A stretch of 64,000 nt of DNA from Butyrivibrio sp. INlla16 (GTDB lineage Bacteria > Bacillota > Clostridia > Lachnospirales > Lachnospiraceae), in NCBI RefSeq assembly GCF_900104155.1, contig NZ_FMYB01000009.1, forward strand, positions 62,001-126,000, read 5' to 3'. A program made the position numbers and the translations under genes. Below the pieces are notes generated by a model. That model did not search any database. It was given only the letters and a program-made list of their open reading frames with translations, and had not been told where the DNA came from. This document shows, piece after piece, positions 7,127 through 15,795 of this stretch. The stretch's first letter is position 1. The number at the start of each line of letters is the position of its first letter.

Positions 7127-9295
7127 TCAAAGGCGGATGTCCTTTGAAACGCATTTATGGCCCGTAAGCTCAGCAGAACGTGCATCAGGCTGAGATACAC
7201 CGGCAAATACCTTGAAGCTGTCTGAGAAAATCTTTCTGTTTCCTTCATCATCAACGGAGGTAAATGCTCTTGCGCTTATATGAACAGTAATCTCCTTCTC
7301 CTCGCCTGCGCCAAGGTGAACTCTCTTAAAGCCGCAGAGACAGGGATTCGGGATTGCTTTATCAAAACCTGTATCCTGAATGTAAACCTGTACAACATCC
7401 TCTGTTTCAACGCTTCCATTGTTAGCAACTGTTATTTTTAAATCAGCCCCGTAAAATTCAGAATTATCAGTTTTATTAAATGTGTATTTAGCATCTTCGG
7501 AACTTGTTGTAACTGCCTTATCACATAAGGTAACATCCATATCCTTCACGCTGCAGTCACCGTAGGTAAGTCCGTATCCGAAGGGATAGAGGACCTCGCC
7601 CTCAAAGTATCTGTAGGTGCGGTTTTTCATGGAATAATCCCTGAAATCCGGAAGATCTGCAGATGAATTGTAGAAGGTCACGGGAAGCTTTCCTGAAGGA
7701 GAAATCTCACCAAACAGTACCTGTGCTACTTCTACGCCGCCTCTGGCGCCGGGATACCAGGTCTGAAGCACTGCTCCTGCACGCTCCTCGGCTACAGAGA
7801 GATCAATCGCACTTCCTGACATGTTAACGACAATCGTAGGCTTGTTGCAATCAAGAACAGCCTTAAGAAGCTGTCTCTGTGAAAGAGGAAGATTCAAATC
7901 TATCTTGTCACCTGAAGCGAACTGATTACCTGTATCACCTTCTTCACCCTCAAGAGTCTCATCTAGTCCGACAACAGCAACTACTACGTCGGAATAATCT
8001 GCTACAGTCTTAGCCTCGGAAAGTCTGTCGGGCTTATTGGGATCCGCAAGTCCGCTTACATTCTCCTTCCAGAGATCACAGCCCTCTGAATACATAACAC
8101 GTGTATTTTCTCCGACCATGTCCTGAATGCCCTCAAGAACTGTGATGTATCTTGAAGAAGTACCATGATAATTTCCGACAAGAGCAGATCTTGAATTTGC
8201 ATTGGGTCCGATAACGCCGATGGTTCCGATTCCGTCCTTTTTAAGCGGCAGAATTCCGTCGTTCTTGAGAAGAACCATACTCTCAGCTGCAGCTCTCTTT
8301 GCAACCGAAAGATGCTCTTTACACTCAACCACCGTGTAAGGAATCTTGTCATACTCGGTCTCATCAAACATTCCGAGAAGATATCTTGCAGTGAAAAGTC
8401 TTTCACAGGATGCTGTTATAACGCTTTCATCCAGCATTCCTGCGCGGTATGCATTCATTACTTTCTGATAGGTACATCCGCAGTTAAGATCGCAGCCTGT
8501 CTCAAGGGCAAGCTTTACTGACTCCTCGGGTGCACCTGTCACCTTGTGATTTTCATGGAAATCTCTGACTGCCCAGCAATCGGATACATAATGACCTTCA
8601 AAGCCCCATTTTTTCCTGAGATAGCCGTTCATCAGCTCCTCATTGGCACAGCAGGGCTCATCGTTTGTTCTGTTGTATGCGCCCATAACAGCCTCAACAC
8701 CGGCTTCCTTTACACATGCCTCAAAAGCCGGAAGATAGGTCTCCTCCAGGTCCTTCTTGGAGGCGATGGCATTGAAATGATGACGCTCTCCCTCAGGTCC
8801 CGAATGCACTGCAAAGTGCTTGGCACATGCAGCAGCCTTCATATATTCTCCGTCGCCCTGGATACCCTTTACAAAGGGCACAGCCAGTCTGCTTGTAAGA
8901 TAAGGATCTTCTCCGTAGGTCTCATGACCTCTGCCCCATCTGGGATCACGGAAGATATTTACGTTGGGCGCCCAGAAAGTTAATCCCTTGTAAATGTCTC
9001 GGTCCTCTCTCTTGGACTGCTCATTATATTTCGCACGGCCCTCAATAGCAATAATCTCACCTATACACTGCATGAGTTCTTCGTCAAATGCAGCTGCAAG
9101 GCCGATTGCCTGCGGGAACATTGTTGCGGTACCCGCACGGGCTACTCCGTGGAGCGCCTCATTCCACCAGTTATATGCAGGTATCCCCAGCCTGTCTATA
9201 GCAGGGGCATCAAATTTGAGCTGTGAGGCCTTTTCCTCAACAGTCATCTTAGCTACAAGCTTTTTAGCTTTTTTTCTTGCCTCTTCTCTGTTCAT
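7127..9295 (-). CDS. GH3 beta-xylosidase or beta-glucosidase
   Basis: This 722-aa enzyme without a signal peptide would remove terminal xylose or glucose units from imported oligosaccharides in the cytoplasm. The N-terminal GH3 barrel shows WWNEALHG, RDPRWGRGHETYGEDP, KHFAVHSGPE and the nucleophile Asp239 in YVSDCWA. The second alpha/beta domain follows, and the C-terminal fibronectin-III-like domain covers about the last 130 residues. The WGRGHETYGED and SGPEGERHHF regions resemble the bacterial xylosidase branch of GH3 more than classical cellobiases; that sub-assignment is from memory. It follows the SGNH esterase by 33 bases and belongs to the xylan block. Confidence 0.9.
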   Translation of the reverse strand: MNREEARKKAKKLVAKMTVEEKASQLKFDAPAIDRLGIPAYNWWNEALHGVARAGTATMFPQAIGLAAAFDEELMQCIGEIIAIEGRAKYNEQSKREDRDIYKGLTFWAPNVNIFRDPRWGRGHETYGEDPYLTSRLAVPFVKGIQGDGEYMKAAACAKHFAVHSGPEGERHHFNAIASKKDLEETYLPAFEACVKEAGVEAVMGAYNRTNDEPCCANEELMNGYLRKKWGFEGHYVSDCWAVRDFHENHKVTGAPEESVKLALETGCDLNCGCTYQKVMNAYRAGMLDESVITASCERLFTARYLLGMFDETEYDKIPYTVVECKEHLSVAKRAAAESMVLLKNDGILPLKKDGIGTIGVIGPNANSRSALVGNYHGTSSRYITVLEGIQDMVGENTRVMYSEGCDLWKENVSGLADPNKPDRLSEAKTVADYSDVVVAVVGLDETLEGEEGDTGNQFASGDKIDLNLPLSQRQLLKAVLDCNKPTIVVNMSGSAIDLSVAEERAGAVLQTWYPGARGGVEVAQVLFGEISPSGKLPVTFYNSSADLPDFRDYSMKNRTYRYFEGEVLYPFGYGLTYGDCSVKDMDVTLCDKAVTTSSEDAKYTFNKTDNSEFYGADLKITVANNGSVETEDVVQVYIQDTGFDKAIPNPCLCGFKRVHLGAGEEKEITVHISARAFTSVDDEGNRKIFSDSFKVFAGVSQPDARSAELTGHKCVSKDIRL

Positions 9296-9328
9296 CTCAT
9301 CACCTTTCCCAATAACACTTGTTTTTTA

Positions 9329-11041
9329 TCACTCCACAACCCCAAATCCAAGAATTGTAAACTTCTTTCTCTCATCACCCTTTGCCATGCGAACTTCTAC
9401 TTCGTGTGTCGTATTCTCCTCTTCATTAAGGATTATCAAAGGATTACAGTGTGTCCATCCGTTAATATGAGGATCGGCATCAATAGCCTTTTTGCCATCC
9501 ACGTACACTTCGGCGGTTCCGAATATATTCTCTCCGGAATCCTTTGATACGATAAGAAGCTTTTTACAGTTTATCTTCATGCAAAATGGCTCCGGATTGT
9601 CACTCTCTCCGTCGTAATACCAGTTATATGGAAATTCCGGCACAGGAACCACCTCACTGTCCATTTCAACCATCTGGAGCATCTTATCTGTTCCCGAAAA
9701 AGCGCCTACCTGTATTTCTGCGCTTCCGGGATTTTGACGATCAATAAGGAATACTTTTTCAAAATCAGCTCCGATCGCAGGCTTTCTTTCAAGAAGAGCC
9801 GGATCTTCATCAGAATCCGTACTTCCTACTGATTCTCTGGTCATCTCCATCAGGCAATCGCACATAACCTGATGTCCGAGGTTACTCGGATGATAGATAT
9901 CATAGAAAAACTGCTTCTTGGAAATAACTCTTCCCTCGCCGGGCTTTAAGCCAAATTGAGGACTTACCGCATCAAGAACACTCACCATCGGAAGGTCATA
10001 ATTTGTTCCGACAGGTGAAAGTCTGTCCTGAAGGTTCCAATCGTAGGAAAATACTGCGAATAATAAAATAACAGCCGGTTTCCATGGTAATGCAAGGCAC
10101 TTTCTTACAAGACTCTCATAGCATACGCCCTGGGTCTCATCTCCCTCATCGTTAACGGCAAATTCTATTACTATTAAATCGGGGTTTTCCTTACCGTCAC
10201 GGAGAACATCTCTCTCGAAACGGATCATTCCAAGCTCGGAGGGCGTTCCGCCGACGCCTGCTTTTATTAGATTTACTGCACCGCCGTTTGCGAATTCTTT
10301 CTCAAATGCATCAGCATATATTCTTGCGTAGCATTTTTCATGAATCGGAATCGCGCCCGCACCCTGAGTTATTGATCCACCTATAAATGAGAGAGTCACA
10401 TCCTCTCCTCTCTTCGCTTTCTCGGTCACGCTGCGAAGACGCAGGAGATTACCCTTACTCATTACGGAATTGGCAATCATTTTCTTATATGCATCAGATT
10501 CAAAGTCTACTGCGCTGTCTGAAAGCTGCTCAGGCGCTTCGAATCCATCGTGCAGATAAAAGCACACATCTGCCATAGCCTGTATGCCTGATTTTTCAAA
10601 TTCAAAGCGGATCTGTCCCGGTACGGTATCTGTGTCATACCATGTTATCTCGGTAAGATCTATAATCTGCTCTGAGCCGTCTGCCACAAACTCTTTGCTT
10701 ACCATTGTTGCGGGATCGCACTGGTTTGCGCCATACATCTGAAATACGAAATTAACCTTCTCAGTCTTTGAATCTTCCGTAACGGATACACCTATGCTGT
10801 GTACAAGCTTCTTAAAGCCCTCCGCAGTCCTTAGCATATCGAGGAGCTTCTCATCCGTTACATTACCTGTCAGCTTTGCAGAATCTGGAAGTCTGCCGCT
10901 GTCTTCATATATAAACTGAATTCCTCTTCCATCCGGCTGAGGTGCCGCAAATATTCCCTTGTCCTGCATTATGTAAAAATATGGTCTTTTCTTTGTTGGA
11001 TCCTTAGGGGCTACCGGCCCCTTTCTTTCTTCGTTACTCAT
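9329..11041 (-). CDS. Cytoplasmic SGNH-type carbohydrate esterase
   Basis: This 570-aa protein has a central SGNH hydrolase domain and probably removes acetyl groups from xylo-oligosaccharides. The four blocks are present: nucleophile Ser223 in FIGGSIT, the glycine of block II in the AGVGGTPS region, the Asn of block III in FAVNDE, and the DxxH pair in YDIYHPS (Asp381 and His384). Beta-sandwich-like regions of about 200 residues before and 150 after the core have no clear assignment and may be substrate-binding modules. No signal peptide is present. The ATG at 11041 follows an AGAGGA site and replaces a longer start that would overlap the upstream gene. Its place between GH3 and U32-like genes supports a role in xylan debranching. 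Confidence 0.8.
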   Translation of the reverse strand: MSNEERKGPVAPKDPTKKRPYFYIMQDKGIFAAPQPDGRGIQFIYEDSGRLPDSAKLTGNVTDEKLLDMLRTAEGFKKLVHSIGVSVTEDSKTEKVNFVFQMYGANQCDPATMVSKEFVADGSEQIIDLTEITWYDTDTVPGQIRFEFEKSGIQAMADVCFYLHDGFEAPEQLSDSAVDFESDAYKKMIANSVMSKGNLLRLRSVTEKAKRGEDVTLSFIGGSITQGAGAIPIHEKCYARIYADAFEKEFANGGAVNLIKAGVGGTPSELGMIRFERDVLRDGKENPDLIVIEFAVNDEGDETQGVCYESLVRKCLALPWKPAVILLFAVFSYDWNLQDRLSPVGTNYDLPMVSVLDAVSPQFGLKPGEGRVISKKQFFYDIYHPSNLGHQVMCDCLMEMTRESVGSTDSDEDPALLERKPAIGADFEKVFLIDRQNPGSAEIQVGAFSGTDKMLQMVEMDSEVVPVPEFPYNWYYDGESDNPEPFCMKINCKKLLIVSKDSGENIFGTAEVYVDGKKAIDADPHINGWTHCNPLIILNEEENTTHEVEVRMAKGDERKKFTILGFGVVE

Positions 11042-11057
11042 GCTGTCCTCTTTTCTA

Positions 11058-12011
11058 TCACGGCCATCTGCCCGGCCTGGGTTTGTTAACACTTATTATT
11101 CCTGAGCTCTCGAGATTTCTGAGAAGCAGTAGTCTTGCCTCTCCGACCTTCTCTGGCTTTAACATGTAAAAACTGTAGGTTTCTATTAAGGAGAAGAGAT
11201 TTCCTGTTCTTCCCTCAATTTTGAAGTTATTTATACCCATAGGCACATATTTCTCCCAGATCATCTCCGGAGAAACAAAGGTTGAATACTCCTGAATAGT
11301 ATATATGCAATTCTTATCGCCGTATTCACAGGTCCAGGGCTTTATGGGCTTTTGTTTATCCTTGGGAAGCTTTCTGTTCTCAAGGGTTGTTCTCTGATTT
11401 ATTGCAATATTTTTGTAGTGATCGCCTCTGCGCTTGCAATCAGGCACACAGCAAGCGTTTATGAGCACTTCCAGCTTTTCCTTGTGCTCTACTTTCTCTA
11501 ATAAATCCCACTTGTTATTTAAATTGTAATCAAGGACCACATACTTATAATCCTTGTTCATTTCCTCATTCAAAGCTTCAACATCACGAATTTCCTTGCA
11601 GGTTGTGCTGTTGAAATGATAGGAGGGATATTTTTCCCTCAGATACGTTTCCAATATTTCCGAAAAAACAAGGACCTCATTCATTCCGTTATCGCCGACT
11701 TCCATGCAGAAGTTACAGAAAGGATCATCCAGATCATCTTCGGTCAGAAGCGGATTTGTAAAGGTGTACCTGATCGGTATTCCCTTTGCGTTGATGCTCT
11801 TTACCACATTTTTCACGAATCCTGCATCACACTGATCGTTCCCCAGGAATCTTCCGCCATTCCAAAGCGCAAGCGGAAATGCTCCGAAAAATGATGCTAT
11901 TTCAACACCTTCCCTGAAATACTCGGGGTGCTGTTCCAAAAGACTGATCCAGAACATATTTAGCGGATAATTGTATCTAAGTCCCGGAAGATGAAATTTT
12001 ACCTTGTTCAT
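11058..12011 (-). CDS. U32-peptidase-like protein in the xylan block, function unknown
   Basis: This 317-aa protein has no signal peptide or membrane segment. Its C-terminal NNFKIEGRTGN (about 261-271) resembles the LKIEGR motif of U32 collagenase-like peptidases and hydroxylation proteins. A cysteine cluster (CC at 187-188, Cys192, Cys228, Cys235) lies where U32 proteins carry their four iron-sulfur or metal-binding cysteines. The N-terminal half begins LPGLRYNYPLN and contains GVEIASFFGAFPLALWNGGR, consistent with a barrel. It is shorter than U32 peptidases and lacks their full EFVHG-type signature. It follows the second binding lipoprotein after a terminator-like hairpin and precedes the SGNH gene by 16 bases. 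I cannot assign a reaction. Confidence 0.5.
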   Translation of the reverse strand: MNKVKFHLPGLRYNYPLNMFWISLLEQHPEYFREGVEIASFFGAFPLALWNGGRFLGNDQCDAGFVKNVVKSINAKGIPIRYTFTNPLLTEDDLDDPFCNFCMEVGDNGMNEVLVFSEILETYLREKYPSYHFNSTTCKEIRDVEALNEEMNKDYKYVVLDYNLNNKWDLLEKVEHKEKLEVLINACCVPDCKRRGDHYKNIAINQRTTLENRKLPKDKQKPIKPWTCEYGDKNCIYTIQEYSTFVSPEMIWEKYVPMGINNFKIEGRTGNLFSLIETYSFYMLKPEKVGEARLLLLRNLESSGIISVNKPRPGRWP

Positions 12012-12023
12012 AACTAATACCTC

Positions 12024-12060
12024 TGAAAAAATATGGGGCGGCCAAAAGTTCAGCCGCCCC
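12024..12060 (-). terminator. Terminator or attenuator between binding protein and U32-like gene
   Basis: On the minus strand the eight-base G+C arms GGGGCGGC and GCCGCCCC enclose about ten bases and are followed by ATATTTTTTC. It begins about 33 bases after the binding-protein stop. Partial readthrough would give more binding protein than the downstream enzymes, a usual pattern for ABC operons. Confidence 0.8.
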
Positions 12061-12092
12061 TCTGATTCTCCACTTATCGAGTTAAGCAGAAA

Positions 12093-13667
12093 TTATTTAT
12101 TTGCATCGTCGATGTATGCCTTCCATGTATCAGCAATAGCCTCAACCTGCTCAGAAACTACACAACCGGGTGTGATGTTCCAGATGAAGTCTGAACCGAT
12201 GCTCATGTTAGGAATCATGCCGTGATAAGCAATTGTGCCGTACTGAGGCTCTGACATCATTGTGATTGTCTCATCAACAGCTCTTGTATCGAAGATACCG
12301 TTACGTGCTGTAGAAAGGAATCCGTTGAAGTCTTCATAGCCTTCAGGCTGATTTGTCCAAAGATCCCAAGCAAATGCAAGTTTCCAAGCCTTCTCCTCAT
12401 CATAGCAAGCAGGAATAGCTACCGGGTTGTTTGTCCAAACGTTGATGTAATCCTTGCCCTTAGGTCCCTTCGGGAACATTACGAAACCGAGTTCGTCTGT
12501 CATATCCTCAAGGAAGTTGCCGGGTGTTCCAGCATACTCATCCTCTACGAGGAATGCTGCCTGGCCGTTAATGAACTGCTCTTTGTAGTAATCCCACTCA
12601 GCGCCTTCAGGATTAGCCTTCTCAGCATCATAGTTATCAAAAATCTTTACTGTCCACTCAAGAGCTTCAAGAGTCTCAGGGCTCTCAAGGTCATATGTGT
12701 ACTTACCGCTGGAATCCTTACCAACAATGTCGCCACCGTTAGAGAAGATTGCCTGTGTTGTCATAACACCTTCGTTAAGTGTCATACCGTAAATATCGAT
12801 AACACCGTCGTTATCTGTATCGCGCTGAACCTTGGAAAGAAGATCCTCGAAAGCATCCCATGTCCATGTTCCGTCTGCCTGCATATCATAGATTGTCTCA
12901 GGGTCGATACCTGCATCTGTAAGAAGTCTCTTGTTGAAGTATACACCTGTTCTGGGCTCTGACATGCCAGCATACATAGCGTAAATCTTGCCGTCTTTGC
13001 CATACTGCTCATGCAGTCTGTTCTTCTGGAACTTATCCTTGCTGAAATCAAGGCAGTCAAGTGTAGAAAGATCATACATAAGTCCGCTTGCCATAGCAGA
13101 TGTGATAGCCGGATCATCACGAAGGATCCAGAGATAGTTCTCGTCGCCGCCTGTTGTAGCATAGTCAACGAAATCTGCCGGTGTTGAACCCCAGTCAGAA
13201 ATAGCCTGCTGCTTAATTGTGAAGTTGTATGTCTCCTGAATCCAATCTCTGTACTCCTGCTGAGCTTCCTCATAATCGTTAGCGGGTTCAGCCGGGTCGC
13301 CTGACCACCAGTCACGAATGATGATTTCCATACCGCCGAGATCGATAGGATTACCATCTGCATCTGTCTTTACTTCAAAGAGATCGCTGCTCTCCTCTGC
13401 ATCCTCAGCCTCAGCTTCTTCTGCATCGCCAGCATCCTCAGCCTCAGCTTCTTCTGCATCGCCAGCATCCTCAGACTCAGCCTCTGCTGTATCCTCAGCT
13501 GCTTCTGTGCTCTCCTCAGCTGTAGCTGTTGTGTCCTCTGCTGTCTCTGTGGAAGTTGCTGTTGTTGCATCTCCCCCATTAGATGTAGCGCCACAACCAA
13601 CAGCACTCATTGTCATTGCTGCAAGTGTAATAGCAGCTGTTACTTTTTTGGTTAATGCCCTTTTCAT
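12093..13667 (-). CDS. Sugar ABC transporter substrate-binding lipoprotein (family 1)
   Basis: This 524-aa surface lipoprotein would capture oligosaccharides for the permease pair encoded just upstream. It has a lipobox ending at the Cys of AVGC (about 26), then about 75 acidic residues with a perfect 11-residue repeat (EDAGDAEEAEA). An extended SBP family 1 fold follows, with GKIYAMYAGMSEPRTGVYFN, a calcium-like loop DTDNDGVIDIYG and ITPGCVVSEQ. The start at 13667 has an AAGGAGG site at good spacing; the longer open frame adds 34 residues without a signal. The DxDxDG loop at about 265 is unusual for a binding protein and could hold a metal ion. Confidence 0.88.
   Translation of the reverse strand: MKRALTKKVTAAITLAAMTMSAVGCGATSNGGDATTATSTETAEDTTATAEESTEAAEDTAEAESEDAGDAEEAEAEDAGDAEEAEAEDAEESSDLFEVKTDADGNPIDLGGMEIIIRDWWSGDPAEPANDYEEAQQEYRDWIQETYNFTIKQQAISDWGSTPADFVDYATTGGDENYLWILRDDPAITSAMASGLMYDLSTLDCLDFSKDKFQKNRLHEQYGKDGKIYAMYAGMSEPRTGVYFNKRLLTDAGIDPETIYDMQADGTWTWDAFEDLLSKVQRDTDNDGVIDIYGMTLNEGVMTTQAIFSNGGDIVGKDSSGKYTYDLESPETLEALEWTVKIFDNYDAEKANPEGAEWDYYKEQFINGQAAFLVEDEYAGTPGNFLEDMTDELGFVMFPKGPKGKDYINVWTNNPVAIPACYDEEKAWKLAFAWDLWTNQPEGYEDFNGFLSTARNGIFDTRAVDETITMMSEPQYGTIAYHGMIPNMSIGSDFIWNITPGCVVSEQVEAIADTWKAYIDDANK
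13401..13474. repeat. Tandem 33-bp repeat coding the acidic linker
   Basis: Two exact 33-base copies (13401-13433 and 13434-13466) plus eight bases of a third encode the Glu/Asp/Ala repeat of the lipoprotein spacer. Recent slippage or duplication would lengthen the tether between membrane and binding domain. Confidence 0.85.
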
Positions 13668-13727
13668 TTTTGTCCTCCTTTTGTTTTGAGATTTGAAAAT
13701 CTCTTTTAAAGTTATATAGAAGCCATC

Positions 13728-13770
13728 TGCCCCGGCGCATTCCCGGGTGCAACCAGGGCAAATGGGCATT
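13728..13770 (-). other. Intercistronic hairpin before the binding-protein gene
   Basis: A G+C-rich segment with TGCCC and GGGCA arms and an inner CCGGG palindrome lies in the 160-base gap between permease and binding protein. No T run follows. It may stabilise the downstream mRNA. Confidence 0.3.
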
Positions 13771-13827
13771 CCCTGATAAGAAAAATATTACATATACTCT
13801 CCCACCAACGCGGTGCGAAGAGATTTT

Positions 13828-14874
13828 TTACATCTTGATACCTGTACTTGCAATACTCTCTACAAATGCTCGCTGTGCGAAGAGATAGAGAATGATGAGC
13901 GGCATAATGATCATCAGTGTACCTGTCGCAAGGATACAGTTTGAATAAGCTACTGAAATTGTAGTCTTAACTCCATTGATACGCTGGATATAAGCACCCA
14001 GACTATCAATGATACGTGAAAGGCTTGTACTTACAAGCTTTGTGTTTCCAAGGAACAGTCTGGAATAAAATCCATCTGTCCACTGCCAAACAAAGGCAAA
14101 CAGGAAGCATGATGTAATAGGCGGCTTAGCCTGTGGAAGCATGATTCTTACAAAGGTCTTAAGCATTCCGCATCCGTCAACGTATGCAGCTTCTTCAAGA
14201 TCAATAGGAAGTCCTCTGAAGAACTGTCTGATGATGAATATATACAGACCATTTTTTAACCCCATACAGCCTGCGCTCATCAGATAGTAAGGAATAGCTG
14301 AACCCCTCAGGTTTAATGTACTTCCCGTTGTAAGCTTAATAAGGCCAAGTACATCAAAGAATCTGAAATGCAGATGCAGTGAACTTGCTATTGTCTGCGG
14401 CGGGATAAGGATTACCAGAATAACACAGGCAAACCATATCTTCTTAAGCGGGAAGTCGAATCTTGCAAATCCGTATCCTACAAGTGTGCAGACCGTAATC
14501 TGCAAAAGTGCGATTGTCAGTGCTACAATAAGTGAATTCACAAGAGCTTGACTGTAATTCATGAGCTCCGCAGCAAGTCTGTAGTTCGCTGTTGTAAAGT
14601 GCTCAGGAATCGCAATAACAATAGGATTGTACAAATCCTGCTCAGTCATGAAGCTGACTGATATTTTATTTAGGATAGGCTGAAGTATCATGAAGCACAT
14701 TCCAAAAAGTAGAATGAATCTTACAATACTAACACCAACATCCATTATACGCTTTTTTAAGAGATATCCGCCGGAAAGTTTGTTTCTTTCCCAAAAAGTT
14801 TTCTGGGAATGATCCGTATTTTTCTTTTTTTCCGCACCGGCTCTCATTTTCTGTGCTAATGCCATATCAGTCAT
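13828..14874 (-). CDS. Sugar ABC transporter permease, MalG type
   Basis: This 348-aa membrane protein is one half of the second importer channel in the block. It has six predicted helices beginning about residue 50 after a charged N-terminal tail, and the ATPase-docking EAA loop DLEEAAYVDGCGMLKTFVRIMLP at about 240. The ATG at 14874 overlaps the upstream permease by eight bases and lies nine bases after an AAGGGAG site; the longer frame was rejected because it runs deep into the neighbour. The charged cytoplasmic tail of about 45 residues before the first helix is longer than usual. Its partner is the gene just upstream. Confidence 0.88.
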   Translation of the reverse strand: MTDMALAQKMRAGAEKKKNTDHSQKTFWERNKLSGGYLLKKRIMDVGVSIVRFILLFGMCFMILQPILNKISVSFMTEQDLYNPIVIAIPEHFTTANYRLAAELMNYSQALVNSLIVALTIALLQITVCTLVGYGFARFDFPLKKIWFACVILVILIPPQTIASSLHLHFRFFDVLGLIKLTTGSTLNLRGSAIPYYLMSAGCMGLKNGLYIFIIRQFFRGLPIDLEEAAYVDGCGMLKTFVRIMLPQAKPPITSCFLFAFVWQWTDGFYSRLFLGNTKLVSTSLSRIIDSLGAYIQRINGVKTTISVAYSNCILATGTLMIIMPLIILYLFAQRAFVESIASTGIKM

Positions 14875-15781
14875 AGTAATAAACTCCCTTCGAGATAACA
14901 AGAGATGTAATTCCAACAAATGCAAGTACTACAATGAAGTATATCCAGGACATTGCAGACGCATTACCATACTGCAACTGGTCAACCATTACCTTCTGGA
15001 TTTTTTCGATAACTCCGTTATCGGAACGCATACAGAAATCAACTACTGTATAGAGCCAGTTTACGAGGAAAAGTGAACTGATCATCGGGAAGGTAATCTT
15101 CCAAAGACTTTCCCACTTTGTACATCCTTCGATATCAGCAGCCTCATACATACTGGATGAAATGCTCTGAAGACCTGAAAGAAAGATAATGATCTGAATA
15201 CCTGAAGCAATAGCAACATCATAGATATTGTTAATAACTTCAAATACCTTTTCATAAGCTCTTACTCCAATGCCAGCAGTACGAAGTATACTTTCCATAG
15301 CAGCCGTTACGCTTACGCCCTGTGTTGACTGTTCAATTGTCTGTGCAAGTGCTGCCATAAGCTGGTTGTTTGACTCAAGTCCAACGATTACACCTGATGA
15401 AAGGATAACCGGAAGGAAGAATATCGCTCTTACAAGAGCACGTCCTTTGAACTTCTGGTTAAGTATCAGTGCTACGAAGAAACTGAATACTATGATAGCC
15501 AGTGAGTAAACAATCATTCTTGATAACTCTTCAACCAGCAGTCTTGTAAACTCAGGATCTACTCTGAAGGCATAGATATAATTGGCAAGACCAAGCCAGG
15601 TTGTTTTGAAATCACCCGCTCCCAGCTCAACATTGCAAAAACTCATCTGAAGAGACTGCCTTAAAGGATTTATCATGAACACCAGAAATCCGATTACGAA
15701 AGGCGCAATAAATGCATAACCTGCTTTCGCTTTTCTCTTCTGCAGTCCTACAATTTTCTTTTTTTGCTTCTGCTTTTCCAT
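14867..15781 (-). CDS. Sugar ABC transporter permease, MalF/UgpA type
   Basis: This 304-aa membrane protein has six helices, starting with a Lys/Arg/Gln-rich cytoplasmic tail and AGYAFIAPFVIGFLVF. Its EAA loop is SMYEAADIEGCTKWESLWKITFP at about 205. It pairs with the MalG-type permease that overlaps its stop. The ATG at 15781 has an AGAGGA site nine bases upstream; an alternative at 15799 overlaps the DUF5696 stop in an ATGA arrangement but has no ribosome site of its own. It includes an unusually long extracytoplasmic segment (about 115-180) with many polar residues, which may contact the large binding protein. Confidence 0.87.
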   Translation of the reverse strand: MEKQKQKKKIVGLQKRKAKAGYAFIAPFVIGFLVFMINPLRQSLQMSFCNVELGAGDFKTTWLGLANYIYAFRVDPEFTRLLVEELSRMIVYSLAIIVFSFFVALILNQKFKGRALVRAIFFLPVILSSGVIVGLESNNQLMAALAQTIEQSTQGVSVTAAMESILRTAGIGVRAYEKVFEVINNIYDVAIASGIQIIIFLSGLQSISSSMYEAADIEGCTKWESLWKITFPMISSLFLVNWLYTVVDFCMRSDNGVIEKIQKVMVDQLQYGNASAMSWIYFIVVLAFVGITSLVISKGVYYYD

Positions 15782-15795
15782 AAAACCATTTCCTC

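Noticed and set aside
13318-13689. Ser/Ala-rich open frame on the plus strand
   Set aside because: It is the reverse reading of the acidic linker repeat of the binding lipoprotein.
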